From Paenibacillus selenitireducens (GTDB taxonomy: Bacteria > Bacillota > Bacilli > Paenibacillales > Paenibacillaceae): a stretch of DNA of 64,000 bases. The notes below the pieces were generated by a model that saw only the letters and a program-made list of their open reading frames with translations, did no database searches and was not told where the DNA came from. Positions 52,206 through 60,894 of the stretch are shown here, in pieces (the first letter of the stretch is position 1; each line of letters starts with the position of its first letter). A program made the position numbers and the translations under genes. The stretch spans positions 310,027-374,026 of the forward strand of contig NZ_MSZX01000001.1 in NCBI RefSeq assembly GCF_002021565.1, in the 5' to 3' direction.

Positions 52206-53335
52206 ATGTTTACATTCAAAAAAACGACGATACATACCGATGAGCGCGGTCTGCTATTCCGCACGGAAGCTTTGCCAAATTGTTAACGCCAGGAACCTAT
52301 CGGTTTTCACCTTTTTCAGATGATACGGTTATAGTTATGAATGTGATGAAACCATTTGTGGTGGAAGGTAAGGAGTTGCATATCTTCATGCAAAATGACC
52401 TGCTGTTACAAGAACTGGAGATAATCGAAGTGCAGGATTATGAATACGTGCTTCATTACGTGGACGGCAAGTTCGCCGGTCTGCTCAAATCAGGCCGATA
52501 TGCATTTTGGAACGTATTCCAACAGCACACGACGATACGCATCGACCTTCGGCATCCTGAATTATCGCTAGACGTAGAGAGAGCGATCTTGCCGAAAATC
52601 GCTGCTTATATTCAATCTTTTGAAGTGATGAGCCACGAGTCGGGCGTGCTCTTCTACAACAATGAGATGTTGCGTGAACTTAAGCCAGGCAAGTACTACT
52701 TCTGGAAGAGTCCCGTTTCGGTTGCCGTAAAAACCGTCGACCTGCGTCAACAGCAGCTGGATATGACAGGTCAAGAAATGATGACAGAAGACAAAGTCAC
52801 GTTACGGTTAAATTTCGTCTGTCAGTATCGCATTCTTAATCCTTTAAAGGCGCTGGAAATCAAGTCCTTCGAGGAGCAGATGTATGTGCAGTTGCAGCTT
52901 CTTCTGCGAGAATATGTCGGGACGATGAAGCTGGATGACTTGCTTCGCATGAAGCAGGAAATCGGGATGTTCGTATTGACTCGTTTAAATGAGAAGCTTA
53001 TCGAGGAAGGCGTACAATTTCTATCCGCAGGGGTGAAGGATATCATTCTGCCAGGGGAAATCAAGGATATTCTGAATACCGTGCTGCTTGCTGAGAAAAG
53101 GGCACAAGCCAACCTCATCACACGTCGGGAAGAGACGGCTTCGACCCGCAGCCTGTTGAATACCGCGAAGCTGATGGATGAGAACCAGACGCTGTACCGA
53201 TTGAAGGAGCTTGAATTCTTGGAGAAAATTTGCGAGAAAATCGGCACCATATCCTTGACCGGGGGAGGGAATTTGCTGGAGAAGCTGAATTCCTTAGTAG
53301 GAGATAAAACGACTGGCAAAGGAGATGCGCGATGA
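52206..53335 (+). pseudogene. Slipin/SPFH (band-7) protein with one frameshift near codon 20
   Basis: AAGGAGGC precedes ATG 52206. The first 20 codons (MFTFKKTTIHTDERGLLFRT) are the normal slipin start, but that frame stops at 52285. The remainder (GSFAKLLTPGTYRF...VEGKELHIFMQNDLLL...VTLRLNFVCQYRILNPLKALEI...LAEKRAQANLITRREETASTRSLLNTAKLM) continues in the next frame from about 52265 to 53335, ending in a coiled-coil-like tail. One missing base explains it. A TTG at 52280 opens the main frame but lacks a site. Slipins form membrane-linked oligomers; this one has no clear N-terminal hydrophobic anchor. It could be a mutation, sequencing error or slippage. Confidence 0.8.
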
Positions 53336-53420
53336 ATCGACTTATGAATCGAATCCAAAGATCGTCTTCAGGATATATCCGCTCGCATGGTTGAATTACG
53401 AGGTCACAGGAGCTAGATAA
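53325..53420 (+). other. Short open frame overlapping the slipin end, possible remnant
   Basis: A 31-codon frame (ATG 53325, reading NPKIVFRIYPLAWLNYEVTGAR at its end) overlaps the slipin stop. Another ATG at 53332 overlaps that stop as ATGA but ends after 20 codons. Either may be what remains of a deleted downstream operon gene. No family is recognised. Confidence 0.25.
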
Positions 53421-53430
53421 ATAGATAATA

Positions 53431-53465
53431 GAACCCCCAATTCACCTCAGGTGCAACGGGGGTTC
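53431..53465. terminator. Bidirectional terminator
   Basis: GAACCCCC pairs with GGGGGTTC, and ACCT with AGGT inside, between the slipin locus and the convergent GNAT gene. Confidence 0.75.
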
Positions 53466-53480
53466 TTGATGTTTTGAACG

Positions 53481-53990
53481 TTACATGGATTCGGTCATGG
53501 ACTGCGGCTTGATTCTCGTTATATCGGCTTCTTCTTGTAGATTTAACACAGGCAGCCGATAGATACTGCGATGCTTACCCGGTCCGTAATAATCCGTCTC
53601 GTCATGGCTCCATTGAAAGCCAAAGGCTTGAAGAGCCTTGATTGATGCGCTATTCGTGTCATTGACGGTAACCCAAATATTTTGTAGATGGGGGAACGAG
53701 CGAAGAGCAGACAATCTGGCTTCAATCAGTCGTTTGCCAATGCCTTGTCCTTGAAAGTCAGGAGCCACGTTGCTGAATAACATCCACCCTGATCGCTGTG
53801 TCATATCGATCCCTGCGCAACTAAACCCGACAAGCCGGCCCTCATGGGTTGCTTTGAAGATTAGGTTGGGAAACAATTCGAAGTATTTTTTTAATTCATG
53901 TTTGTTCATCCGGTCTGGCAGCGTTAAATCGGCTAACGTAATCATGTCCGAATAATCTTCTCGCTGTACAAGTTCAATTTGGATATTCAT
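53481..53990 (-). CDS. GNAT family N-acetyltransferase, 169 aa
   Basis: The acetyl-CoA-binding GNAT fold has the A motif VAPDFQGQGIGKRLIEARLSAL near residues 72-92, then VTVNDTNSASIKALQAFGFQWSHDETDYYGPGKH. It transfers an acetyl group from acetyl-CoA to an amine; the substrate is not predictable. A purine-rich site lies before the ATG. It is a single-gene unit with a terminator. Confidence 0.88.
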   Translation of the reverse strand: MNIQIELVQREDYSDMITLADLTLPDRMNKHELKKYFELFPNLIFKATHEGRLVGFSCAGIDMTQRSGWMLFSNVAPDFQGQGIGKRLIEARLSALRSFPHLQNIWVTVNDTNSASIKALQAFGFQWSHDETDYYGPGKHRSIYRLPVLNLQEEADITRIKPQSMTESM

Positions 53991-54061
53991 GGTGAACAGC
54001 CTCCCTGGGGTGGAATGGTATCGATGGATACGTCCAGCATAACAGAGGCTTGTTAAGCGAG

Positions 54062-54091
54062 TTCACAACTTATATAAAGTTTTTGTATAAT
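54062..54091 (+). promoter_or_regulatory. Sigma-A promoter before the HemY/CgoX gene
   Basis: TTCACA (54062-54067) and TATAAT (54086-54091) are separated by 18 bases. The start would lie near 54098, giving a leader of about 90 bases before TTG 54190. Confidence 0.55.
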
Positions 54092-54189
54092 GATGCCGGA
54101 ATGAGATCAAACGAATGGCATTCAATAATGGATTGCGTTATGATGAATGGTATTGTAAAGAAGATATAAAATATCGAGGTGGATCTACG

Positions 54190-55593
54190 TTGAAAACAGT
54201 CGTCGTTGTAGGTGGAGGAATTACAGGCTTATCCACGGTGTACTATTTACAAAAACAGGCCAAAGCACATCAATTAGATATCAAGCTTGTTCTGCTTGAG
54301 GAGAACGAAATGCTTGGCGGCAAAATTAACACGGTCCATCATGGTGATTTCTATATGGAGGTCGGTGCGGATTCCATTGTTGCGCGTAAGCCCAATGTCG
54401 CCCCTCTGATGGAAGAATTGAACATACAAGATCAAGTCGTGTATAACGCGACAGGAACTTCTTTTATCTATACGGAAGGCCAATTGAAGAAGATCCCCGA
54501 GGACGCTGTATTCGGTATTCCGCTTAGCATTGAGTCGCTTGCAACGAGTGAACTGATCTCTGCGGAAGGGAAGGTTGAGGCGCTGAAAGACTTGTATACG
54601 CCGAACGATTCCTTTACCAAACATGATTCGATCGGATTGTTCCTGGAAGCTTGCTTCGGACGAGAAATGGTAGAGAAGCAGATTGCTCCCGTCTTATCGG
54701 GTGTATATTCAGGCAAACTGAACGAATTAACGATCGCGTCGACGCTGCCTTATTTACTGGAGTATAAGAAAGAATACGGAAGTATTATTAAAGGGTTATC
54801 CGCGAATCGGCAGAAATTTAAAGGTGCCAGCGATAAAAAGTTCCTTTCGTTTACCCAAGGAATGAATGTATTGATCGAAGCCATGGAAAATCAATTGTCA
54901 GACGTGGACATCCAAAAAGGGGTACAGGTCCAGCAGATTGTGAAGGATCAAGAACAATATAGGATCTCGATGTCTAATCAGTCGGACATCTTGGCGGATT
55001 TTGTGGTGATGACTACGCCGAATGCCGTAACACATGCGTTACTTCAAGCCAAGGAACTGGATGATGAGTTCAATCAACTACAGAACAGTTCGATGATTAG
55101 TGTATACCTTGGTTTTGACGTGCAAGACAGTGTATTGCCTCAGGACGGGACGGGCTTTATTGTAGCTGATAGTCGTGATTTGCGTTGTAATGCATGTACG
55201 TGGACAAGCCGGAAGTGGGAGCATACCTCCGCGCGTCATCAACTGCTCGTCAGATTATTTTATAAAAGTTCAAATCCTGCCTTCGCTGCATTACACCAGA
55301 TGACGGAAGAAGAAGTTATGAACGAAGCATTAAAAGATATCGAGTTGAGCTTGGGTATCACGGATCAACCTGTCTCCTATGAGGTTACGAAATGGATGAA
55401 TTCCATGCCATATTATCACATCAAACACCATCAAATCGTTGAAGCGCTGGAACAGAAGTTAGCTGCCCTGTACCCTCGTGTGCTGTTGGCTGGATGTTCG
55501 TATTATGGCGTCGGTATACCGGATTGCATCGCGAACGGGGAACGAACAGCTGAAACTATTGTGGAACAGATCGAAGCGGGCATGCGGGTCTAG
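54190..55593 (+). CDS. hemY: Coproporphyrinogen III / protoporphyrinogen oxidase (CgoX/HemY), 467 aa
   Basis: The start is TTG 54190, because GAGGTGG lies 8 bases upstream and the FAD fold begins at once (VVVVGGGITGLSTVYYLQ). MEVGADSIVARKP, GMNVLIEAMENQL and the C-terminal AGCSYYGVGIPDCIANGERTAE match the HemY/CgoX family, which in Gram-positive bacteria oxidises coproporphyrinogen III to coproporphyrin III with FAD. It normally follows hemE and hemH; here it stands alone, so it may be a second copy. Confidence 0.9.
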   Translation: MKTVVVVGGGITGLSTVYYLQKQAKAHQLDIKLVLLEENEMLGGKINTVHHGDFYMEVGADSIVARKPNVAPLMEELNIQDQVVYNATGTSFIYTEGQLKKIPEDAVFGIPLSIESLATSELISAEGKVEALKDLYTPNDSFTKHDSIGLFLEACFGREMVEKQIAPVLSGVYSGKLNELTIASTLPYLLEYKKEYGSIIKGLSANRQKFKGASDKKFLSFTQGMNVLIEAMENQLSDVDIQKGVQVQQIVKDQEQYRISMSNQSDILADFVVMTTPNAVTHALLQAKELDDEFNQLQNSSMISVYLGFDVQDSVLPQDGTGFIVADSRDLRCNACTWTSRKWEHTSARHQLLVRLFYKSSNPAFAALHQMTEEEVMNEALKDIELSLGITDQPVSYEVTKWMNSMPYYHIKHHQIVEALEQKLAALYPRVLLAGCSYYGVGIPDCIANGERTAETIVEQIEAGMRV

Positions 55594-55622
55594 CCGATAA
55601 AACGTGAATTAAAAATAAATGG

Positions 55623-55659
55623 GAAGAGTCGCTAGTATCGAGAGACTCTTCTTTTTTTT
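55623..55659 (+). terminator. Terminator after hemY
   Basis: GAAGAGTC pairs with GACTCTTC around a 13-base loop and is followed by eight T. Confidence 0.88.
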
Positions 55660-55855
55660 AACTACAAGAATAAGAATCTGATAATGCTCAACGTCGAAGG
55701 TTTTCCAAATGGAGGGTCTTTTTCATAAATCAATGGACGGTTACAATCCGGTTCGAATCCTCTATGATGGTACCATATCAAGTGGAAACCTGAGGTCGTC
55801 ATAATTATCATCTTATGTCTGGTTTAGGGACACACATGGTAAAGGAGGGGACGAA

Positions 55856-55987
55856 ATGGACGTACCTGCTGGGGTATGGATCGTGGGCGGCATTATTATC
55901 ATTATTTTGTCTTGGATAACATTCTGGGTGACGAATAAAGCTTACTCGAAGAAATGGGAAAATGATGAACAGGATTTTATCAAATAA
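55856..55987 (+). CDS. Small single-pass membrane protein, 43 aa
   Basis: AAAGGAGGGG lies 5 bases before ATG 55856. The protein starts MDVPAGVW, has one strongly hydrophobic segment (about residues 8-28, rich in Ile) and a charged tail ending in DEQDFIK. The strong binding site and clean hydrophobic/charged layout support a real gene. Function is unknown. The flanking 55660-55850 gap shows nothing else. Confidence 0.7.
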   Translation: MDVPAGVWIVGGIIIIILSWITFWVTNKAYSKKWENDEQDFIK

Positions 55988-56042
55988 GTAAAACTCCATA
56001 TAAATGTTTAACCACCTCGACAAATGGTTAATGAAAAACAAG

Positions 56043-56072
56043 AAGACGCTCTAGTCTATACTAGGGCGTCTT
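56043..56072. terminator. Bidirectional terminator
   Basis: AAGACGC-CTAG pairs with CTAG-CGTCTT around a short loop. It overlaps the stop codon region of the convergent amidohydrolase gene. Confidence 0.75.
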
Positions 56073-56769
56073 TTCGTGCATGAACCTCATGCAGCTTGAT
56101 GCCGATATGGTCTAAGAAATGACGGACAATTTTGGTCTGGTACGCTTTTCGTAAGGAGAGGGGGAGCTCCCAAGAGGTTTCGACGGTGACGGCTTTCGCT
56201 TTGAATAACGTGACAGCCGCAAATCTGGCCGATCCAGGTAAATGCCGAAGACGTAAGTTGAATTTTCGCTTTTTGGAGGAGATATCGCGATTCAATTTAT
56301 GGATGATTTTTCGGGAAAGGGTTGCCGATGCACTCCAGTGATTAGTTATTAACGACTGGCCAAGGTATTTTCGACTCACATTGGAGAACCCATTAGCTTC
56401 GTGTAGATCTAATACCCAGGATGGACGATAGCGATTAGCAACTCGAATAATAGCAGCGGATAGCGGATGTCTTGCTGATTGTCCTTTTGCTTTGGGAAAA
56501 GTACGATTGAGATCCGGTAGGCCTCGAATACGCAGGCCATATGCGCTTTGATTCACAATCGGAATAATGACCAGTGTACCAGTATCGAAGCGAAGCTGCC
56601 CTCGCTGCAAGCGATGAATCAGACTTGTCGCAGCGGCGATGCTTCCGACTTCATTCCCGTGAATCCCTGCCGTGATCATCACGACGGGACCGTGTTGTTC
56701 GCCGCGAGCCACATAGTACGCTGTCTTGAATTTCGTTTTTCTGGCCAATGTAAGTTTCTCGATTCGCAA
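56056..56769 (-). CDS. Succinylglutamate desuccinylase/aspartoacylase-like zinc hydrolase (M14 type), 237 aa
   Basis: The start is TTG 56769, with GAGGTGA upstream. Zinc-site motifs are GIHGNEVGS near residue 37 (His and Glu ligands), VLDLHEANGF near 118 (third His), and catalytic VETSWELP near 197; LPDLNRTFP matches the substrate arginine region. The family removes acyl groups from amino acids or trims peptides. The protein is very basic (many Lys/Arg), which is unusual and may indicate an anionic partner such as the spore coat or cell wall. It is divergent from a CotSA-like gene. Confidence 0.78.
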   Translation of the reverse strand: MRIEKLTLARKTKFKTAYYVARGEQHGPVVMITAGIHGNEVGSIAAATSLIHRLQRGQLRFDTGTLVIIPIVNQSAYGLRIRGLPDLNRTFPKAKGQSARHPLSAAIIRVANRYRPSWVLDLHEANGFSNVSRKYLGQSLITNHWSASATLSRKIIHKLNRDISSKKRKFNLRLRHLPGSARFAAVTLFKAKAVTVETSWELPLSLRKAYQTKIVRHFLDHIGIKLHEVHARKDALV

Positions 56770-56997
56770 GTTCCATCACCTCGAAGTTAATATACTAAAA
56801 ATCTGTACGAATGGTTCGTATCCCCTTCCTCAGATCATGGTGATGATGGAATACGAGATCAATGAGGTGTGTTAAATATATGGGGTATATGCGCGTATTT
56901 TGGGTGGTGTATGGAAGACAGGGGCCTATCAACATCCGAAAGCGGGGTGAATAGTGTATAGTGTCGTGTCATTTTAGGGCATAGGTGGATGATTGAA

Positions 56998-58086
56998 GTG
57001 AAATTGTTGATTATTGCTCCAGAACAAAATCCAGTTCCCCCTCCTGTCGGCGGGTCTGTTGAGAATTGTATTTTTCAAATATCGAAGCAAATATCGAATC
57101 GGCATCAAGTGACGATCGTCAGCTTGCAGCGGAAAGGGCTCCCAAAGAAGACGAAGATGGGTCATGTCACCATCCTGCGGGTACGAGGGGGTTCGAAAAA
57201 AACGTACTTGTCCCATGTGATGAAAAAAGTTAAAGGAGGGCATTTCGATCTTATTCAGATCGATAATCGACCGAGTTTTGTTCGAGTCGTACGTCGAGCA
57301 TTTCCCACAACACCGATTTCTGTATTTCTGCACTCCGTCACGTTCGTGACATCTCCAATGACAACGAGACGACAAGCTGCAATCGATTTACGTGAAGCGG
57401 ATCTGATCATTGGTAATAGCGGCTCCCTAAAGAGAACTTTGCAGCACATGTTCCCTCAACATAAGAAAAAGATAAAATACGTGCATCTTGGGGTTGATTT
57501 GACGCAATTTCATCCCGGTAAGCAAATCTCTCAGGGTCGATTCCGGGTTCTATTCGCCGGAAGATTGATCCCGAGAAAAGGGATTCCCGTCCTCATGAAA
57601 GCGATCCATATCGCCCGTAAAACTGCACCGGCTGTTCATCTCACAGTAGCGGGAGGAACACATCATGCTGCGTATAAAAAACATCTGAAGAAATTGGCAT
57701 CCTCATTGCGTCTACCTGTCACATTCATAGGCAATGTCTCTCGAAGCCGAATGCCTGCATTCTATCGGTCTGGAAATTGCTTCGTGTGTCCCTCGCAAAA
57801 GCTGGAAGCCTTTGGTCTCGTGAATGTTGAAGCCATGGCCTCAGGATTGCCTGTCATCGCATCCCATAATGGAGGCATCCCTGAGATTGTGAAGCATGAA
57901 TCCAATGGTCTCCTCGTCAAGTCTTATCGTCATCCGGAGGCGTTCGCCAAACATATTGTGTATCTTGCAAAACATCCTGAAGTGGTGAGACGACTCGGAA
58001 AGCAGGCCAGAAAAGATGTAGAAACCCATTTCAGTTGGAAAAAAACAGCGAAGAATCTCATGCAGATCTATCAGTCAGCTATTTAA
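56998..58086 (+). CDS. Glycosyltransferase family 4, CotSA-like spore coat protein, 362 aa
   Basis: GTG 56998 is preferred (AGGTGG 9 bases upstream) over ATG 56989, which overlaps the site. It is a GT-B fold: N-terminal LLIIAPEQNPVPPPVGGSVENCI, central FAGRLIPRKGIPVLMKAI, donor-binding SQKLEAFGLVNVEAMASGLPVIASHNGGIPEIV near residue 270. The family includes CotSA (YtxN) of the spore coat. The gene is followed 16 bases later by a YheD-like gene, so it is probably a spore-envelope operon. The protein is strongly basic, like its two neighbours. Confidence 0.82.
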   Translation: MKLLIIAPEQNPVPPPVGGSVENCIFQISKQISNRHQVTIVSLQRKGLPKKTKMGHVTILRVRGGSKKTYLSHVMKKVKGGHFDLIQIDNRPSFVRVVRRAFPTTPISVFLHSVTFVTSPMTTRRQAAIDLREADLIIGNSGSLKRTLQHMFPQHKKKIKYVHLGVDLTQFHPGKQISQGRFRVLFAGRLIPRKGIPVLMKAIHIARKTAPAVHLTVAGGTHHAAYKKHLKKLASSLRLPVTFIGNVSRSRMPAFYRSGNCFVCPSQKLEAFGLVNVEAMASGLPVIASHNGGIPEIVKHESNGLLVKSYRHPEAFAKHIVYLAKHPEVVRRLGKQARKDVETHFSWKKTAKNLMQIYQSAI

Positions 58087-58102
58087 CGTGGAGGGATGAG
58101 CG

Positions 58103-58834
58103 GTGGGTCGATATGTGGTGAGCAAATGGAAGAAAACAAAAGCGCTCGAGGAATATGAAAGCTTGAAGCAGGTCATTCCAGATACCGTCCGGATGACGAA
58201 AACCAGCTTACAGAATCACCTGAAAGAATATGAAATGGTCTATATTAAGCCTGATTCCGGAACGTTTGGCAATGGTGTCATGCGTGTCAAAAAAACGAAA
58301 AACGGCTACCGTTATCAGCTGGGTGTAAAAATCCGTGATTTCGCATCCTATTCACCCATGTATAAGTCGATTCTAAGACATACCAAAGGAAAGCGGTACT
58401 TGGTGCAACAGGGTATTCATCTACTCAAACATCATGGCAGATCCTTTGATCTTCGGGTTATGGTCCAGCGCTCACCGAAGAAATCATGGGAAACGACGGG
58501 GATTATCGGGCGTGTAGCGGCTCCGCGTAAAATCGTGACCAATTATCATAGCGGTGGAACGCTCGTCGTAGCGGAGAAGCTGCTTGGCCAACATACAAAA
58601 AATTTAAAAACGCAGCTCCAATCCTTAGATAAGCTTGGGGTTAAGGTTGGCGAGGCGATGGGTAAAAAATTCCCCGGCGTATGCGCGTTAGGTTTGGATG
58701 TGGCTATGGATGAAAGCCTGACACCGTGGATTCTCGAAGTGAACACGAGTCCAGATCCTTTCATTTTCCGCAAACTGCCGGATCCATCGATTTTCAGAAA
58801 AATCCGCCGATATTCGAGGTTATGTAAGAAGTAA
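58103..58834 (+). CDS. YheC/YheD family endospore coat-associated ATP-grasp protein, 243 aa
   Basis: The start is GTG 58103, with GGAGGGATG upstream. The YheC/YheD ATP-grasp pattern is visible: YIKPDSGTFGNGVMRV near residue 50, VQQGIHLLKHHGRSFDLRVMVQR near 95-115, GLDVAMDESLTPWILEVNTSPDPF near 200-225. These proteins are associated with the spore coat; the ligation reaction is unknown. It is the second gene after the CotSA-like glycosyltransferase, and is shorter than the 360-450 residues of B. subtilis YheC/YheD. Confidence 0.85.
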   Translation: MGRYVVSKWKKTKALEEYESLKQVIPDTVRMTKTSLQNHLKEYEMVYIKPDSGTFGNGVMRVKKTKNGYRYQLGVKIRDFASYSPMYKSILRHTKGKRYLVQQGIHLLKHHGRSFDLRVMVQRSPKKSWETTGIIGRVAAPRKIVTNYHSGGTLVVAEKLLGQHTKNLKTQLQSLDKLGVKVGEAMGKKFPGVCALGLDVAMDESLTPWILEVNTSPDPFIFRKLPDPSIFRKIRRYSRLCKK

Positions 58835-58900
58835 TGTTCACCCCCGGCCGCATAGAACCAATCTACGGATCGAATATCTCGCCAGTTCAAGCAGTCACGA

Positions 58901-58937
58901 AACAGCCTGTTTCCTGTTACATGGAGGGCTGTTTTTT
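58901..58937 (+). terminator. Terminator after the yheD-like gene
   Basis: AACAGCC pairs with GGCTGTT around a 19-base loop and is followed by a T-run. Confidence 0.65.
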
Positions 58938-59085
58938 ATTGTCTGTTATTACTGTGAAAATGGCTGTGTATGGGACGGATTGAACTGGAAATGATTCGCA
59001 CATAAAAGGAATCCTGTGTTAAGCTAAGACGTAAGCGATTATTTCGTTGGTTCAGATCTTGATCTCGTAAAGGAGCGTTATTCTC

Positions 59086-59643
59086 ATGGCAAAAGTCGTT
59101 ATTATCTCGGGAAGTCCGACACCGACTTCTCGTCTGAATGCATTAATGGAGCGGAGTCAGTCGTATTTGCAGCAGCAGGGCTTCGAAGTAAATACCATCA
59201 CGGTAGCCTCGCTGCCTGCGGAGGATTTAATCAAAGCCAATTGGAATAGTGAAGAAATTCAAGCGGCGATCAAGCTTGTGGATGAAGCAGAGGGAGTTAT
59301 CTTGGCAAGCCCAGTTTACAAAGCAGCTTATACCGGCGTATTGAAAGTATTCCTGGACTTGTTACCCCAGAAGGGACTCGAAGGGAAGCTGGTACTGCCA
59401 TTGTTCGTGGGCGGATCCATGGCGCATTTATTATCGATAGATTATGCGTTGAAGCCGATCGTGTCTGCATTAAGTGGGAAGCATATTTTGAGCGGCGTGT
59501 ATGCCGTGGATGCGTGGATTCAGCGTTTAGAAGAAGGCGGGTATTCGATGTCTGAGGAGTTAGAAGAGCGACTGGCTCGAACGTTGAAGGAATTCGAAAC
59601 CGTATTGGCGTGGAGAAAGACTCTGCCGAAAGAACTGGTCTAA
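59086..59643 (+). CDS. NADPH-dependent FMN reductase (SsuE-like), 185 aa
   Basis: A flavodoxin-like fold with VVIISGSPTPTSRLNALM at the N-terminus (FMN phosphate loop) and ILASPVYKAAYTGVLKVFLDLLPQ near residue 73 is typical of SsuE, which supplies reduced FMN to the alkanesulfonate monooxygenase SsuD. AAAGGAGCG precedes the ATG. No ssuD or sulfonate transporter is adjacent; the LLM monooxygenase at 40999 could be a partner only by inference. Confidence 0.88.
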   Translation: MAKVVIISGSPTPTSRLNALMERSQSYLQQQGFEVNTITVASLPAEDLIKANWNSEEIQAAIKLVDEAEGVILASPVYKAAYTGVLKVFLDLLPQKGLEGKLVLPLFVGGSMAHLLSIDYALKPIVSALSGKHILSGVYAVDAWIQRLEEGGYSMSEELEERLARTLKEFETVLAWRKTLPKELV

Positions 59644-59671
59644 TTATTATTACATACCATTACATTTCCAT

Positions 59672-59912
59672 AAAGAGGCGCCTCCTTGGATGCGTCTTTT
59701 TTGTGTTGAATAAGCTTTCTTGGAAAGCGGAGTGGTAAAAGATTGTCTGACGACGAGTTTTGGCTTTTTCCCCCGACATCTATGTTTTGGATCAAATAAG
59801 AGGGGGAAAAAACAAGATGTTTGAGTAAAAGGAGGACAACTTTTTCCGGGAAGCGAGACAAGAGCTTATTCAGCCGCATAGAAAAAGACGCATCCACCGA
59901 TGCGCCTTTATT
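59672..59912. repeat. Large imperfect palindrome containing two facing terminators
   Basis: The left arm 59677-59716 and right arm 59863-59906 are inverted copies sharing GGATGCGTCTTTTT and TGAATAAGCT. Each arm carries a terminator for one of the convergent flanking genes. In the middle TTTTTCCCCC (59765-59774) pairs perfectly with GGGGGAAAAA (59802-59811). No coding frame is present in the 270-base gap. Confidence 0.6.
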
Positions 59913-59916
59913 CTCC

Positions 59917-60693
59917 TTACCCGATCAGCTGAGCATATTTCAGTCCATTCACAATCCCGCCTTCATCAACATGCGTCGTAATGTAGTTCGCATAGGGCTT
60001 CAAGTCCTCGTGGGAGTTGCCCATCGCGATCCCTAATCCGACAACCTCAAGCATTTCCTTGTCGTTCAAGCCATCCCCGAAAGCTATAGCTTCCTCTGGC
60101 TTAATATTTAAGAGTTGAAGCATCGCGTTAATGCCTTCCGCTTTGGAAGCATCGCTTGGCAGCACATCCATCGCTGTCTGATGCCAGCGAATATAGCGAA
60201 GTCCAGGAACTGCGTCCAGATAGAAATGCTCATGATCTGCTTCATTATGCAGGAATACTTGATAGATATCTTCATTACGCCAGAATTCGGGGTCCAAGCC
60301 GGGTAAATCGACTTTCAACGAGTTAACGGCATCTAACATAAACGTATCGTCCACGTTATTCGTGAAGAACGATGTATCGCCTTCAAATACGAGCGTATGG
60401 TTATATTGAGCTGCGTGTTGTACGAGACCTTCGACTTGTTCGCGCGGAATCGGACGCTTATATATCGGTTTGCCTTGATAGACCACATACCCGCCGTTTA
60501 AGCTGACATAGGAATCAATCCCGAGCTGCTCTGCCAGCGGTTTGAAGAAATAGGGTGCGCGACCTGTTGCGATAACGGCTTCGATACCGCGGCTTTTCAA
60601 TTCAGCGATCGCTTCTATTGTATCTTGCGGAATTTGTTTCTCTTCATTCACTAACGTCCCATCAATATCAAAAAATGCTATTTTATACGTCAT
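59917..60693 (-). CDS. Cof-type HAD-family hydrolase, 258 aa
   Basis: The HAD motifs are present: I, FFDIDGTLVNEE at residues 7-18; II, IATGRAPY near 41; III, Lys in SKAEGINAML near 183; IV, AFGDGLNDKEML near 205. The type-IIB cap between motifs II and III marks the Cof subfamily, which dephosphorylates small sugar phosphates and cofactors such as PLP or FMN. GGGAGAT precedes the ATG. It is a single-gene unit. Confidence 0.9.
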   Translation of the reverse strand: MTYKIAFFDIDGTLVNEEKQIPQDTIEAIAELKSRGIEAVIATGRAPYFFKPLAEQLGIDSYVSLNGGYVVYQGKPIYKRPIPREQVEGLVQHAAQYNHTLVFEGDTSFFTNNVDDTFMLDAVNSLKVDLPGLDPEFWRNEDIYQVFLHNEADHEHFYLDAVPGLRYIRWHQTAMDVLPSDASKAEGINAMLQLLNIKPEEAIAFGDGLNDKEMLEVVGLGIAMGNSHEDLKPYANYITTHVDEGGIVNGLKYAQLIG

Positions 60694-60894
60694 GTGTCGG
60701 ATCTCCCATCCATGTGTTTATCTCTATTCTATATATATGGATGTAATATACCACCCGTTCGACTTTTCTTGCAAGTTTCATAGATTTCCATACGAAGTGT
60801 ATGTGGAACATTTGTATGGATTTGGAACATGAAAATAGAGCAAACTTTGGTAAAATAGATAAACGACATCTTGTGATAACGGGAGGGAGTTCCC

